A stretch of 64,000 nt of DNA, taken from contig OY829667.1 of NCBI GenBank assembly GCA_963691815.1, positions 23,014,587-23,078,586 of the forward strand. The letters are read 5' to 3'. Positions 28,351-42,007 of the stretch are shown here, one piece after another; position 1 is the stretch's first letter; every line of letters begins with the position of its first letter. This DNA is from Echiichthys vipera (taxonomy: Eukaryota; Chordata; Actinopteri; Perciformes; Trachinidae). The notes under the pieces are model-generated. The model had not been told where the DNA came from. It did not search any database and saw nothing but the letters and a program-made list of their open reading frames with translations. The position numbers and the translations under genes are program-made.

Positions 28351-29640
28351 GACGCAAAACTCCACAAAACATTATGAAACGACTAAAAACAGATGAAAAC
28401 ACCACAAATACGTGATGAAACGACTAAAAACAAGCGAAAACACCACAAAAACATGAAAAAAAGACTTAAAATGGATGAAATTACCACAAAAACGTGACAA
28501 AAACGACTAAAAACTGATGAAAACACCACAAAAACGTGACAAAACGACCAACCAAAGATCAAAACACCACAAAAATATGATAAAACAACTAAAAACAGAC
28601 GAAAACACCACAAATATGTGATGAAACAACTTAAAACAGACGCAAAACACCACAAAAACATGGCAAAACGACTAAAAACAGACGAAAACACCACAAAAAC
28701 GTGATGAAACGACTAAAAACAGACGTAAAAATTCCACAGAAACATGACTAAACGACTAAGAACTGATTAAAATAGCACTAAAACGTGACAAAACGACTAA
28801 AAACAGACGAAAACACCAACAAAAACGTGATGAAACGACTAACAACAGACGAAAACACCACAAATATGATGAAACGACTTAAAACAGATGAAAACACCAC
28901 AAAACCGTGATGCAACAACTAAAAACAGTTGCAAAACTCCACAAAAATGTGATGAAACGACTAAAAACAGATGAAAACACCACAAAACGTGATAAGACAA
29001 CTAAAAACAGACGAAACACACCACAAAAACATGATGAAACGACTAAAAACAGACGCAAGACACCGCAAAAAAAACTAAAAACAGATGAAAACACCACAAA
29101 AACGTGATGAAACCACTTAAAACAGATGAAAACACTACAAAACCGTGATGAAACAACTAAAAACAGATGCAAAACTCAACAAAAACATGATAAAACAACT
29201 AAAAAAAGACGAAAACACCACAAAAACGTGATGAAACGACTAAAAACAGACGCAAAACTCCACAGAAACATGACAAAACGACTAAAAACTGTTTAAAATA
29301 CCACTAAAACGTGACAGAACAACTAAAAACAGACGAACACACCAACAAAAACGTGATGAAACGACTAAAATCAGACGAAAACACCACAAATACGTTATGA
29401 AACGACTTAAAACAGATGAAAACACCACAAAAACACGACAAAAATGAATAAAAACAGATGAAAACACCACAAAAACGTGATGAAACGACTAAAAACAGAT
29501 GAAAACACCACAAAAACATAACAAAAATGACTAAAAACAGATGAAAACACCACAAAAACGTGATGAAACGACTAAAAACAGACGCAAGACACCACAAAAA
29601 TGTGACAAAAAGACTAAAAACAGATGAAAACTGCGTAAAA
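28351..29640 (+). repeat. Block G, mosaic linking blocks F and H
   Basis: About 28,430-28,700 resembles 40,010-40,240 and its later copies (TGGATGAAATTACCAC, GACCAACCAAAGATC). About 28,880-29,190 resembles block D (CAACTAAAAACAGTTGC). The end carries the CTGCGTAAAAACG marker. No long offset holds across the whole stretch and no gene is present. Confidence 0.78.
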
Positions 29641-31384
29641 ACGTGATGAAACGTCTAAAAACAGATTAAAACACCATAAAAATATGATAAAACAAATAAA
29701 AACAGACGAAAACACCACAAAAAAGTGATGAAACGACTAAATACAGACGCAAAACTCCACGAAACATGATGAAACGACTGAAAACAGACGCAAAACTCCA
29801 CAAAAACATGTTAAAAACGACTAAAAACAAATGAAAACACCACAAAAACATCACAAAACAACTAAAAACATATCAAACACCACAAAAACGTGATGAAACG
29901 ACTAAAAACAGAAGAAAACACAACAAATATGTGATGAAACGACTTAAAACAGACGCAAAACACCACAAAAACATGGCAAAACGACTTAAAACAGACGAAA
30001 ACACCACAAAAACGTGATGAAACGACTAAAAACAGACGCAAAATTCCACAGAAACATGACAAAACAACTAAAAACTGTTTGAATACCACTAAAACGTGAC
30101 AAAACGACTAAAAACGGACGAAAACACCAACAAAAACGTGATGAAACGACTAAAATCAGACGAGAACACAACAAATATGTTACGAAACGACTTAAAACAG
30201 ATGAAAACACCACAAGAACATGACAAAAATGACTAAAAACACACGAAAACACCACAAAAACGTGATGAAACGACTAAAAACAGATGAAAACACCACAAAA
30301 CGTGATAAGACAACTAAAAACAGACGAAACACACCAAAAAAACGCGATGAAACGACTAAAAACAGACGCAAGACTCCGCAAAAAAAACTAAAAACAGATG
30401 AAAACACCACAAAATCGTGATGAAACCACTTAAAACAGATGAAAACACCACATAACCGTGATGAAACAACTAAAAACAGATGCAAAACTCAACAAAAATG
30501 TGATGAAACGACTAAAAACAGATGAAAACACCAAAAAAACCTGACAAAACGACTACAAACAGACCAATATTCCACAAAAACATGACAAAACGACTAAAAA
30601 CAGACGCAAAACTCCACAAAAACATTATAAAACGACTAAAAACAGACGCAAGACACCACAAAAATGTGACTAAAAGACTAAACAGATGAAAACTGCGCAA
30701 AAACGTGATGAAACGTCTAAAAACAGATTAAAACACCACAAAAACATGATAAAACAACTAAAAAAAGACGAAAACACCACAAAAACGTGATGAAACGACT
30801 AAAAACAGAAGCAAAACTCCACAAAAACATGATGAATAGACTTAAAACAGACGCAAAACTCCAAAGGAACATGACAAAACGACTAAAAACAGATCAAAAC
30901 ACCACTAAAACGTGACAAAACGATTAAAAACAGACAACACCACAAAAACATGACAAAACGACTAAAAACAGACGCAAAACTCCACAAAAACATTATAAAA
31001 ACGACTATACACGGATGAAAACACCACAAAAACGTGATGAAACGACTAAAAACAGACGAAAACACCACTAAAAACATGACAAAACGACTAAGAACGGATG
31101 AAAACACCACAAAAACGTGACAAAACGACCAACCAAAGATCAAAACACCACAAAAATATGATAAAACAACTAAAAACAGACGAAAACACCACAAATATGT
31201 GATGAAACAACTTAAAACAGATGCAAAACATCACAAAAACATGACAAAACGACTAAAAACAGACGAAAACACCACAAAAACGTGATGAAACGACTAAAAA
31301 CAGACGCAAAAACCGACAGAAACATGACAAAACGACTAAAAACTGATTAAAATAGCACTAAAACGTTACAAAACGACTAAAAAC

Positions 31385-32579
31385 AGACGAAAACACCAAC
31401 AAAAACGTGATGAAACGACTAACAACAGACGGAAACACCACATATATGATGAAACCACTTAAAACAGATGAAAACACCACAAAACATGACAAAAATGACT
31501 AGAAACAGATGAAAACACCACAAAAACGTGATAAAACAACTATAAACAGACAAAACACACCACAAAAACGTGATGAAACGACTAAAACCAGACGCAAGAC
31601 ACCACAAAAACGTGATGAAACAACTAAAAGCAGATGCAAAACTCAACAAAAACGTGATGAAACGACTAAAAACACACGCAAAACTCCACAAAAACATGAT
31701 GAAACGACTAAAAACAGATGCAAAACTCCACGGAAACATGACAAAGCGACTAAAAACAGATGAAAACACCACAAAAACGTGATGAAAGCACTTAAAACAG
31801 ATGAAAAAACCACAAAACCGTGATGCAACAACTAAAAACAGATGGAAAACTCAACAAAAACGTGATGAAACGACTAAAAACACACGCAAAACTCCACAAA
31901 AACATGATGAAACGACTAAAAACAGACGCAAAACTCCACAGAAACATGACAAAACGACTAAAAAAAGATGAAAACACCACTAAAGCGTGACAAAACGATT
32001 AAAAACAGGCAACACCACAAAAACCTGAGAAAACTACTAAAAACTGACGCAAAACACCACAAAAACATTATGAAACGACTAAAAACAGATGAAAACACCA
32101 CAAAAACGTGATGAAACGACTAAAAGCAGACGAAAACACGACAAAAACGTGACAAACAGCTAAAAACGGATGAAAACACCACAAAAACATGACAAAACGA
32201 CTGAAAAAAGATCAAAACACCACTATAATATGATGAAACGACTAAAAACAGATGAAAACTCCACAAAAACATCATGAAACGCCTAAAAACAGACCCAAAG
32301 CTCCATAAAACAATGCAAAACGACTAAAAACAGACACAAAACTTCAAAAAAACATGATGAAACAACTAAAAACAGATGAAAAAAAAACAAAAAGGGACAA
32401 AAACGACTAAAAACGGATGAAAGCTCCACAAAAAGATGACTAAACAACTTAAAACAGACGAAAACACTTCAAGAACATAACAAAACAACTAAAAACAGAT
32501 GCAAAACTCCACAAAAACATGATGTAACGACTAAAAACAGATGAAAACACCACAAAAACGTGATGAAATGACTAAAAAC
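31385..32579 (+). repeat. Internal 1,195-bp subunit a of block H copy 1
   Basis: The sequence from CAACAACAGACGGAAACACC recurs at +1,195 in subunit b. It contains Lys/Thr-rich + strand ORFs (31509-31763) and Phe-rich - strand ORFs in the same place, as expected of an A/C-rich repeat. It includes an unusual long A-run element (GATGAAAAAAAAACAAAAAG) near 32,369. Confidence 0.9.
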
Positions 32580-33807
32580 AGACGAAAACACCAACAAAAA
32601 CGTGATGAAACGACTAACAACAGACGGAAACACCACATATATGATGAAACCACTTAAAACAGATGAAAACACCACAAAACATGACAAAAATGACTAGAAA
32701 CAGATGAAAACACCACAAAAACGTGATAAAACAACTATAAACAGACAAAACACACCACAAAAACGTGATGAAACGACTAAAACCAGACGCAAGACACCAC
32801 AAAAACGTGATGAAATAACTAAAAGCAGATGCAAAACTCAACAAAAACGTGATGAAACGACTAAAAACACACGCAAAACTCCACAAAAACATGATGAAAC
32901 GACTAAAAACAGACGCAAAACTCCACGGAAACATGACAAAGCGACTAAAAACAGATGAAAACACCGCAAAAAAAACTAAAAACAGATGAAAACACCACAA
33001 CAACGTGATGAAACCACTTAAAACAGATGAAAAAACCACAAAACCGTGATGCAACAACTAAAAACAGATGGAAAACTCAACAAAAACGTGATGAAACGAC
33101 TAAAAACACACGCAAAACTCCACAAAAACATGATGAAACGACTAAAAACAGACGCAAAACTCCACAGAAACATGACAAAACGACTAAAAACAGATGAAAA
33201 CACCACTAAAGCGTGACAAAACGATTAAAAACAGGCAACACCACAAAAACCTGAGAAAACTACTAAAAACTGACGCAAAACACCACAAAAACATTATGAA
33301 ACGACTAAAAACAGATGAAAACACCACAAAAACGTGATGAAACGACTAAAAGCAGACGAAAACACGACAAAAACGTGACAAACATCTAAAAACGGATGAA
33401 AACACCACAAAAACATGACAAAACGACTGAAAAAAGATAAAAACACCACAATAATATGATGAAACGACTAAAAACAGATGAAAACTCCACAAAAACATCA
33501 TGAAATGCCTAAAAACAGACCCAAAGCTCCATAAAACAATGCAAAACGACTAAAAACAGACACAAAACTTCAAAAAAACATGATGAAACAACTAAAAACA
33601 GATGAAAAAAAAACAAAAAGGGACAAAAACGACTAAAAACGGATGAAAGCTCCACAAAAAGATGACTAAACAACTTAAAACAGACGAAAACACTTCAAGA
33701 ACATAACAAAACAACTAAAAACAGATGCAAAACTCCACAAAAACATGATGTAACGACTAAAAACAGATGAAAACACCACAAAAACGTGATGAAATGACTA
33801 AAAACAG
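32580..33807 (+). repeat. Internal ~1,227-bp subunit b of block H copy 1
   Basis: Same order as subunit a, but with a 31-bp short monomer (CACCGCAAAAAAAACT type) inserted at about 32,962-32,992. The offset rises from 1,195 to 1,226 from that point. It ends at 33,807, just before the next 4,185-bp unit. Confidence 0.9.
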
Positions 33808-33825
33808 ACGAAAACACCAACAAAA

Positions 33826-36800
33826 ACGTGATGAAACGTCTAAAAACAGATTAAAACACCATAAAAATATGATAAAACAAATAAAAACAGACGAAAACAC
33901 CACAAAAAAGTGATGAAACGACTAAATACAGACGCAAAACTCCACGAAACATGATGAAACGACTGAAAACAGACGCAAAACTCCACAAAAACATGTTAAA
34001 AACGACTAAAAACAAATGAAAACACCACAAAAACATCACAAAACAACTAAAAACATATCAAACACCACAAAAACGTGATGAAACGACTAAAAACAGAAGA
34101 AAACACAACAAATATGTGATGAAACGACTTAAAACAGACGCAAAACACCACAAAAACATGGCAAAACGACTTAAAACAGACGAAAATCCCACAAAAACGT
34201 GATGAAACGACTAAAAACAGACGCAAAATTCCACAGAAACATGACAAAACAACTAAAAACTGTTTGAATACCACTAAAACGTGACAAAACGACTAAAAAC
34301 GGACGAAAACACCAACAAAAACGTGATGAAACGACTAAAATCAGACGAAAACACAACAAATATGTTACGAAACGACTTAAAACAGATGAAAACACCACAA
34401 GAACATGACAAAAATGACTAAAAACACACGAAAACACCACAAAAACGTGATGAAACGACTAAAAACAGATGAAAACACCACAAAACGTGATAAGACAACT
34501 AAAAACAGACGAAACACACCAAAAAAACGCGATGAAACGACTAAAAACAGACGCAAGACTCCGCAAAAAAAACTAAAAACAGATGAAAACACCACAAAAT
34601 CGTGATGAAACCACTTAAAACAGATGAAAACACCACATAACCGTGATGAAACAACTAAAAACAGATGCAAAACTCAACAAAAATGTGATGAAACGACTAA
34701 AAACAGATGAAAACACCAAAAAAAACTGACAAAACGACTACAAACAGACCAATATTCCACAAAAACATGACAAAACGACTAAAAACAGACGCAAAACTCC
34801 ACAAAAACATTATAAAACGACTAAAAACAGACGCAAGACACCACAAAAATGTGACTAAAAGACTAAACGGATGAAAACTGCGCAAAAACGTGATGAAACG
34901 TCTAAAAACAGATTAAAACACCACAAAAACATGATAAAACAACTAAAAAAAGACGAAAACACCACAAAAACGTGATGAAACGACTAAAAACAGAGGCAAA
35001 ACTCCACAAAAACATGATGAATAGACTTAAAACAGACGCAAAACTCCAAAGGAACATGACAAAACGACTAAAAACAGATCAAAACACCACTAAAACGTGA
35101 CAAAACGATTAAAAACAGACAACACCACAAAAACATGACAAAACGACTAAAAACAGACGCAAAACTCCACAAAAACATTATAAAAACGACTAAACACGGA
35201 TGAAAACACCACAAAAACGTGATGAAACGACTAAAAACAGACGAAAACACCACTAAAAACATGACAAAACGACTAAGAACGGATGAAAACACCACAAAAA
35301 CGTGACAAAACGACCAACCAAAGATCAAAACACCACAAAAATATGATAAAACAACTAAAAACAGACGAAAACACCACAAATATGTGATGAAACAACTTAA
35401 AACAGATGCAAAACATCACAAAAACATGACAAAACGACTAAAAACAGACGAAAACACCACAAAAACGTGATGAAACGACTAAAAACAGACGCAAAAACCG
35501 ACAGAAACATGACAAAACGACTAAAAACTGATTAAAATAGCACTAAAACGTTACAAAACGACTAAAAACAGACGAAAACACCAACAAAAACGTGATGAAA
35601 CGACTAACAACAGACGGAAACACCACATATATGATGAAACCACTTAAAACAGATGAAAACACCACAAAACATGACAAAAATGACTAGAAACAGATGAAAA
35701 CACCACAAAAACGTGATAAAACAACTATAAACAGACAAAACACACCACAAAAACGTGATGAAACGACTAAAACCAGACGCAAGACACCACAAAAACGTGA
35801 TGAAACAACTAAAAGCAGATGCAAAACTCAACAAAAACGTGATGAAACGACTAAAAACACACGCAAAACTCCACAAAAACATGATGAAACGACTAAAAAC
35901 AGACGCAAAACTCCACGGAAACATGACAAAGCGACTAAAAACAGATGAAAACACCACAAAAACGTGATGAAAGCACTTAAAACAGATGAAAAAACCACAA
36001 AACCGTGATGCAACAACTAAAAACAGATGGAAAACTCAACAAAAACGTGATGAAACGACTAAAAACACACGCAAAACTCCACAAAAACATGATGAAACGA
36101 CTAAAAACAGACGCAAAACTCCACAGAAACATGACAAAACGACTAAAAAAAGATGAAAACACCACTAAAGCGTGACAAAACGATTAAAAACAGGCAACAC
36201 CACAAAAACCTGAGAAAACTACTAAAAACTGACGCAAAACACCACAAAAACATTATGAAACGACTAAAAACAGATGAAAACACCACAAAAACGTGATGAA
36301 ACGACTAAAAGCAGACGAAAACACGACAAAAACGTGACAAACAGCTAAAAACGGATGAAAACACCACAAAAACATGACAAAACGACTGAAAAAAGATCAA
36401 AACACCACTATAATATGATGAAACGACTAAAAACAGATGAAAACTCCACAAAAACATCATGAAACGCCTAAAAACAGACCCAAAGCTCCATAAAACAATG
36501 CAAAACGACTAAAAACAGACACAAAACTTCAAAAAACATGATGAAACAACTAAAAACAGATGAAAAAAAAACAAAAAGGGACAAAAACGACTAAAAACGG
36601 ATGAAAGCTCCACAAAAAGATGACTAAACAACTTAAAACAGACGAAAACACTTCAAGAACATAACAAAACAACTAAAAACAGATGCAAAACTCCACAAAA
36701 ACATGATGTAACGACTAAAAACAGATGAAAACACCACAAAAACGTGATGAAATGACTAAAAACAGACGAAAACACCAACAAAAACGTGATGAAACGACTA

Positions 36801-37989
36801 ACAACAGACGGAAACACCACATATATGATGAAACCACTTAAAACAGATGAAAACACCACAAAACATGACAAAAATGACTAGAAACAGATGAAAACACCAC
36901 AAAAACGTGATAAAACAACTATAAACAGACAAAACACACCACAAAAACGTGATGAAACGACTAAAACCAGACGCAAGACACCACAAAAACGTGATGAAAC
37001 AACTAAAAGCAGATGCAAAACTCAACAAAAACGTGATGAAACGACTAAAAACACACGCAAAACTCCACAAAAACATGATGAAACGACTAAAAACAGATGC
37101 AAAACTCCACGGAAACATGACAAAGCGACTAAAAACAGATGAAAACACCGCAAAAAAAACTAAAAACAGATGAAAACACCACAACAACGTGATGAAACCA
37201 CTTAAAACAGATGAAAAAACCACAAAACCGTGATGCAACAACTAAAAACAGATGGAAAACTCAACAAAAACGTGATGAAACGACTAAAAACACACGCAAA
37301 ACTCCACAAAAACATGATGAAACGACTAAAAACAGACGCAAAACTCCACAGAAACATGACAAAACGACTAAAAACAGATGAAAACACCACTAAAGCGTGA
37401 CAAAACGATTAAAAACAGGCAACACCACAAAAACCTGAGAAAACTACTAAAAACTGACGCAAAACACCACAAAAACATTATGAAACGACTAAAAACAGAT
37501 GAAAACACCACAAAAACGTGATGAAACGACTAAAAGCAGACGAAAACACGACAAAAACGTGACAAACATCTAAAAACGGATGAAAACACCACAAAAACAT
37601 GACAAAACGACTGAAAAAAGATAAAAACACCACAATAATATGATGAAACGACTAAAAACAGATGAAAACTCCACAAAAACATCATGAAACGCCTAAAAAC
37701 AGACCCAAAGCTCCATAAAACAATGCAAAACGACTAAAAACAGACACAAAACTTCAAAAAAACATGATGAAACAACTAAAAACAGATGAAAAAAAAACAA
37801 AAAGGGACAAAAACGACTAAAAACGGATGAAAGCTCCACAAAAAGATGACTAAACAACTTAAAACAGACGAAAACACTTCAAGAACATAACAAAACAACT
37901 AAAAACAGATGCAAAACTCCACAAAAACATGATGTAACGACTAAAAACAGATGAAAACACCACAAAAACGTGATGAAATGACTAAAAAC
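33826..37989 (+). repeat. Block H, copy 2 of the 4,185-bp HOR
   Basis: Near-identical to copy 1, including both internal subunits (about 35,570-36,763 and 36,764-37,989) and the same 31-bp short-monomer difference between them. The four ~1.2-kb subunits therefore arose by an inner duplication first and duplication of the whole 4.2 kb second. The copy ends where GACTAAAAACGGACG begins block I. Confidence 0.94.
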
Positions 37990-39394
37990 GGACGAAAACA
38001 CCACAAGAACATGACAAAAAGACTGAAAACAGACGCAAAACTCCACAGTAACATGACGAAACGACTAAAAAGAGATGAAAACACCAGAAAAACGTGACAA
38101 AACGATTAAAAACAGACGAAAACACCACACTAACGTGATGAAACGACTAAAATACAGACGCAAAATTCCACAAAAACATAATGAAACGACTAAAAACAGA
38201 TGAAAACACCACAAAATGCGATGAAACGTCAAAAAACAGACGAAAACACCACAAAAACATTACAAAACGACTAAAAACACATGAAAACACCACAAAAACA
38301 TGACAAAATGATTAAAAACAGACGAAATCACCACACTCACGTGATGAAACGACTAAAATACAGACGCAAAACTCCACAAAAACATAATGAAACGACTAAA
38401 AACAGATGCAAACACCACAAAATGTGATGAAACGTCCAAAAAACAGACGAAAACACCACAAAAACATTACAAAACGACTAAAAACAGATGAAAACACCAC
38501 AAAACGTGATAAGACAACTAAAAACAGACGAAACACACCACAAAAACGTGATGAAACGACTAAAAACAGATGAAAACACCACAAAACGTGATAAGACAAC
38601 TAAAAACAGATGAAAACACCACAAAAACGTGATGAAACCACTTAAAACAGATGAAAACACCACAAAACCGTGATGAAACAACTAAAAACAGGTGCAAAAC
38701 TCAACAAAAACGTGATGAAATGACTAAAAACAGATGAAAACAACAAAAAAACCTGACAAAACGACTACAAACAGACCAAGACTCCACAAAAACATGACAA
38801 AACGACTAAAAACAGACGCAAAACTCCACAAAAACATTATGAAACGACTAAAAACAGATGAAAACACCACAAATACGTGATGAAACGACTAAAAACAGAC
38901 GAAAAAAACCCACAAAAACATGAAAAAATGACTAAAAACTGATGAAAACACCACAAAAACGTGACAAAAATGACTAAAAGTAGATGAAAACACCACAAAA
39001 AGGTGACAAAAACGACTTAAAACAGATGAAAACACCACCAAAACGTGACAAAACGACCAAAAAAAGATCAAAACACCACAAAAATATGATCAAACAACTA
39101 AAAACAGACGAAAACACCACAAAAAGTAATGAAACGACTAAAAACAGACGCAAAACTCCACAAAACATGATGAAACGACTGAAAACACACGCAAAACTCC
39201 ACAAAAACATGACAAAACGACTAAAAACAGACGCAAGACACCGCAAAAAAAACTAAAAACAGATGAAAACACCACAACAACGTGATGAAACCACTTAAAA
39301 CAGATGAAAACACAACAAAACCGTGATGAAACAACTAAAAACAGATGCAAAACTCAACAAAAACGTGATGAAACGACTAAAAACAGATGAAAAC
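37990..39394 (+). repeat. Block I, mosaic with uncommon monomer variants
   Basis: Unusual forms occur here: CAGTAACATGACG near 38,047, CACACTAACGTG near 38,126 and CACACTCACGTG near 38,333, and ACTAAAATACAGACGC twice. About 38,100-38,290 and 38,307-38,490 form an imperfect ~207-bp (five-monomer) duplication. From about 38,700 the sequence resembles block F (CAACAAAAAAACCTG, GACGAAAAAAACC). No gene is present. Confidence 0.8.
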
Positions 39395-39970
39395 ACCACA
39401 AAAATATGATAAAACAACTCAAAGCAGACGAAAACACCACAAAAACGTGATGAAACGACCAAAAACAGACGCAATAATCCACAAAAACATAATGAAACGA
39501 CTAAAAACAGACGCAAAACTCCACAGAAACATTACAAAACGACTAAAAACAGGCATCACCACAAAAACATGAGAAAACGACTAAAAACAGACGCAAAACT
39601 CCACAAAAACATCATGAAACGACTAAAAACAGATGAAAACACCACATAAACGTGATGAAACGACTAAAAACAGACGAAAAACCCACAAAAACATGACAAA
39701 ACGACTAAAAACAGACGCAAAACTCCACAAAAATATGATAAAACAACTCAAAGCAGACGAAAACACCACAAAAACGTGATGAAACGACCAAAAACAGACG
39801 CAATAATCCACAAAAACATAATGAAACGACTAAAAACAGACGCAAAACTCCACAGAAACATTACAAAACGACTAAAAACAGGCATCACCACAAAAACATG
39901 AGAAAACGACTAAAAACAGACGCAAAACTCCACAAAAACATCATGAAACGACTAAAAACAGATGAAAACA
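39395..39970 (+). repeat. Tandem 329-bp duplication
   Basis: The run CAACTCAAAGCAGACG, then CAATAATCCAC, then CAGGCATCACC occurs from 39,415 and again from 39,744, an offset of 329 bp (about eight monomers). A third relative with CAACTAAAAGCAG and CAGGCAACACC lies at 41,459-41,605. Confidence 0.87.
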
Positions 39971-40166
39971 CCACAAATACGTGATGAAACGACTAAAAAC
40001 AAGCGAAAACACCACAAAAACATGAAAAAAAGACTAAAAATGGATGAAATTACCACAAAAACGTGACAAAAACGACTAAAAACTGATGAAAACACCACAA
40101 AAACGTGACAAAACGACCAACCAAAGATCAAAACACCACAAAAATATGATAAAACAACTAAAAACA

Positions 40167-42007
40167 GACTTAAACACCACAAATATGTGATGAAACAACT
40201 TAAAACAGACGCAAAACACCACAAAAACATGGCAAAACGACTAAAAACAGACGTAAAAATTCCACAGAAACATGACTAAACGACTAAGAACTGATTAAAA
40301 TAGCACTAAAACGTGACAAAACGACTAAAAACAGACGAAAACACCAACAAAAACGTGATGAAACGACTAACAACGGACGAAAACACCACAAATATGATGA
40401 AACGACTTAAAACAGATGAAAACACCACAAAACCATGACAAAAATGAGTAAAAACAGATGAAAACACCACAAAAACGTGATAAAACAACTATAAACAGAC
40501 GAAACACACCACAAAAACGTGATGAAACTGCTAAAAACAGACGCAAGACACCACAAAAACGACTAAAAAAAGATGAAAACACCACAAAAACGTGATGAAA
40601 CCACTAAAAACAGATGAACACACCACAAAACCGTGATGCAACAACTAAAAACAGTTGCAAAACTCCACAAAAATGTGATGAAACGACCAAAAACAGATGA
40701 AAACACCACAAAACGTGATAAGACAACTAAAGACAGACGAAACACACCACAAAAACATGATGAAACGACTAAAAACAGACGCAAGACACCGCAAAAAAAA
40801 CTAAAAACAGATGAAAACACCACAAAAACGTGATGAAACCACTTAAAACAGATGAAAACACTACAAAACCGTGATGAAACAACTAAAAACAGATGCAAAA
40901 CTCAACAAAAATGTGATGAAACGACTAAAAACAGATGAAAACACCAAAAAAACCTGACAAAACGACTACAAACAGACCAAGACTCCACAAAAACATGACA
41001 AAACGACTAAAAACAGACGCAAAACTCCACAAAAACATTATGAAACGACTAAAAACAGACGCAAGACACCACAAAAATGTGACTAAAAGACTAAAAACAG
41101 ATGAAAACTGCGCAAAAACGTGATGAAACGTCTAAAAACAGATTAAAACACCACAAAAACATGATAAAACAACTAAAAAAAGACGAAAACACCACAAAAA
41201 CGTGATGAAACGACTAAAAACAGACGCAAAACTCCACAGAAACATGACAAAACGACTAAAAACTGTTTAAAATACCACTAAAACGTGACAGAACAACTAA
41301 AAACAGACGAACACACCAACAAAAACGTGATGAAACGACTAAAATCAGATGAAAACACCACAAATACGTTGTGAAACGACTTAAAACAGATGAAAACACT
41401 ACAAAAACATGACAAAAATGACTAAAAACAGATGAAAACACCACAAAAATATGATAAAACAACTAAAAGCAGACGAAAACACCACAAAAACGTGATGAAA
41501 CGACCAAAAACAGACGCAATAATCCACAAAAACATGATGAAACGACTAAAAACAGACGCAAAACTCCACAGAAACATTACAAAACGACTAAAAACAGGCA
41601 ACACCACAAAAACATGAGAAAACGACTAAAAACAGACGCAAAACTCCACAAAAACATCATGAAACGACTAAAAACAGATGAAAACACCACATAAACGTGA
41701 TGAAACGACTAAAAACAGACGAAAAACCAACAAAAACATGACAAAACGACTAAAAACAGACGCAAAACTCCACAAAACATTATGAAACGTTACAAAAAAC
41801 AGATGAAAACACCACAAATACGTGATGAAACGACTAAAAACAAGCGAAAACACCACAAAAACATGAAAAAAAGACTAAAAATGGATGAAATTACCACAAA
41901 AACGTGACAAAAACGACTAAAAACTGATGAAAACACCACAAAAACGTGACAAAACGACCAACCAAAGATCAAAACACCACAAAAATATGATAAAACAACT
42001 AAAAACA
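40167..42007 (+). repeat. Block J, unit 1 (1,841 bp)
   Basis: Units in this zone are delimited by the landmark GACTTAAACACCAC, seen at 40,167, 42,008, 44,723, 50,607, 52,069, 54,441, 56,279, 58,651 and 61,311. This unit contains the CAACTAAAAACAGTTGC element near 40,645, the CTGCGCAAAAACG marker near 41,107 and the TGGATGAAATTACC element near 41,880. No gene is present. Confidence 0.88.

Larger units (their letters stand above)
29641..33825 (+). repeat. Block H, copy 1 of a 4,185-bp HOR
   Basis: Thirteen or more landmarks recur at +4,185, with a one-base slip to +4,184 after a shortened A-run near 36,530. The unit starts at ACGTGATGAAACGTC (29,641 and 33,826). It contains an internal ~1.2-kb tandem duplication, annotated separately. 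No gene is present. Confidence 0.94.
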
